A stretch of DNA of 6,287 nt from an uncultured Prevotella sp. (GTDB taxonomy: Bacteria; Bacteroidota; Bacteroidia; Bacteroidales; Bacteroidaceae), in assembly GCA_900542795.1 (NCBI GenBank), contig UQPD01000143.1, positions 1 through 6,287 on the forward strand, written 5' to 3'. Below are positions 5,386 through 6,287 of this stretch, in pieces (positions within the stretch are counted from its first letter, which is position 1; each line of letters starts with the position of its first letter). Both the position numbers and the translations under genes were made by a program. A model generated the notes under the pieces. The model had not been told where the DNA came from. It worked only from the letters and a program-made list of their open reading frames with translations, and made no database searches.

Positions 5386-6231
5386 ATGCGACTGATAAAA
5401 ATGACGGGGGGATTGGGCAACCAAATGTTCATCTACGCCTTATATATAAGTATGAAGCAGCGTGGCCTCAACGCTTGTATCGACCTTTCGGATATGATGC
5501 ACTACCACGTGCACCATGGCTACGAGATGCACCGCGTGTTTGGTTTGCCACGCACAGAGTTGATATTAAATCAAGGATTCAAAAAGGTAATAGAATTTCT
5601 TTTCTTCAAAACCATCCTCGAACGCAAACAGGGAGGACGCCTTGAACCTTTTTTTGGCAAACACCATTGGCCTTTAATCTATTATAAAGGCTTCTACCAA
5701 AACGAACGCTACTTTGCCGATTGCAAAGACGAAGTGCGCCGTCTTTTCACCTTTAACATGGCAGAGGCTAACGAACTGTCTGTGCAAATGGCTGCTCAAA
5801 TTGAGTATGAGCCTTGCGCGGTTTCGCTCCATGTGCGCCGTGGCGATTACCTTTTGCCCAAACATTTCAAAAACTCTGGTTGTGTATGCACACGCAACTA
5901 TTATCGTCGTGCTGTGGCTGAAGTTCTTAAACGCATGCCCAATGCCCGCTTCTATGTATTTTCAGACGGAATGGATTGGGTAAAAGAAAACCTTGACCTA
6001 CCTGCTAACACGGTTTATGTTACCCACAACACAGGGGCAGACAGTTGGCAAGACATGATGCTAATGTCTCACTGCCGACACAACGTAATTTGCAACTCCA
6101 CCTTTAGTTGGTGGGGTGCATGGCTCAATGTACATAGTGATAAACAAGTATTCTGCCCCGACCATTGGACAGCTAACGACCCTGCATCTGTGGTTGTGCC
6201 TAAGGAGTGGGTGCAAATAAGTGTGAAGTAA
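5386..6231 (+). CDS. alpha-1,2-fucosyltransferase, GT11 family
   Basis: Transfers fucose from GDP-fucose to a galactose or similar acceptor in an O-antigen, capsule or other surface glycan; relatives include Helicobacter FutC and Bacteroides WcfB. The 281-residue product is normal in length for the family. Motifs in order are GGLGNQMF (8-15), HVRRGDY (149-155), the GDP-fucose-binding motif shared by alpha-1,2 and alpha-1,6 fucosyltransferases, FSD (192-194), and NSTFSWWGAWL (237-247) near the C-terminus. There is no signal peptide or membrane segment, consistent with a cytoplasmic enzyme working on lipid-linked precursors. The ATG at 5386 fits the usual short lead-in before GGLGNQ. It is transcribed away from the sulfatase maturase and no other glycosyltransferase is visible, so it may stand alone or head an operon beyond the window. 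The acceptor and exact linkage cannot be read from sequence. Confidence 0.93.
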   Translation: MRLIKMTGGLGNQMFIYALYISMKQRGLNACIDLSDMMHYHVHHGYEMHRVFGLPRTELILNQGFKKVIEFLFFKTILERKQGGRLEPFFGKHHWPLIYYKGFYQNERYFADCKDEVRRLFTFNMAEANELSVQMAAQIEYEPCAVSLHVRRGDYLLPKHFKNSGCVCTRNYYRRAVAEVLKRMPNARFYVFSDGMDWVKENLDLPANTVYVTHNTGADSWQDMMLMSHCRHNVICNSTFSWWGAWLNVHSDKQVFCPDHWTANDPASVVVPKEWVQISVK

Positions 6232-6287
6232 GGAAGTCGTCTAAACTTTTCTGACGAAGATTAGATTTAAACTTTTATCTCTTCTAA
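6232..6287. other. short 3' flank with A/T-rich repeats, no gene
   Basis: After the fucosyltransferase stop the nine bases TAAACTTTT occur twice (6242-6250 and 6268-6276, period 26). Weak dyads are present: TCGTC/GACGA at 6237-6257, and TTAGA/TCTAA at 6261-6287 touching the window edge. This may be part of a terminator or a repeat continuing beyond the window; nothing firm can be called. Confidence 0.3.

Noticed and set aside
734..6231. Fucose/rhamnose metabolic cluster linking the mutarotase and the fucosyltransferase
   Set aside because: The two genes are over 4 kb apart with unrelated genes and a terminator between them, and no sugar catabolic or GDP-fucose synthesis genes are present.

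Overview
The window looks like chromosomal DNA from a Bacteroidales bacterium, most likely of the Prevotella group. Four things point there. Several intergenic regions carry the Bacteroidota -7 promoter box TAnnTTTG. Most start codons are preceded by A-rich leaders without a Shine-Dalgarno (SD) sequence. There is a complete PorX-type response regulator with a PglZ output domain, a protein typical of this phylum. The bS6/bS18 proteins and the anaerobic sulfatase maturase also read like Bacteroidia versions. The exact genus cannot be fixed from sequence reading alone.

Layout. Positions 1-468 (minus strand) hold the start of a ribosomal-protein operon: rpsF (bS6), then the first 39 codons of rpsR (bS18), cut by the window edge. 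Positions 469-733 are a divergent promoter region. Positions 734-1120 (plus) encode a RhaM-type sugar mutarotase. Two bases after its stop begins a 181-bp imperfect palindrome (1122-1302) that fills the space before porX (1324-2874). A zinc-type cation diffusion facilitator follows at 2953-3864. A second, one-armed copy of the palindrome terminus (3868-3896) and a strong two-way terminator hairpin (3901-3951) separate it from a convergent anaerobic sulfatase-maturating enzyme (3957-5180, minus). A divergent promoter region (5181-5385) then leads to a GT11 fucosyltransferase (5386-6231, plus). The last 56 bases hold no gene that I can see.

How the genes fit together. This is not one pathway. 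rpsF-rpsR is housekeeping. PorX is the known regulator of type IX secretion in Porphyromonas and relatives. The sulfatase maturase activates secreted sulfatases that act on mucin or glycosaminoglycan sulfates, and the fucosyltransferase decorates a surface glycan. Together with the sugar mutarotase this suits a host-associated glycan user, but no sulfatase, secretion gene or fucose/rhamnose catabolic gene lies in the window.

The most unusual material is non-coding. The palindrome's two halves differ in a way that favours pairing in plus-strand RNA, and its end recurs as an exact 29-bp inverted repeat on the far side of porX and the metal transporter. rpsR has a strong SD in a phylum that mostly ignores SDs. 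The two divergent promoters at 5181-5385 share a nearly identical 13-bp core.
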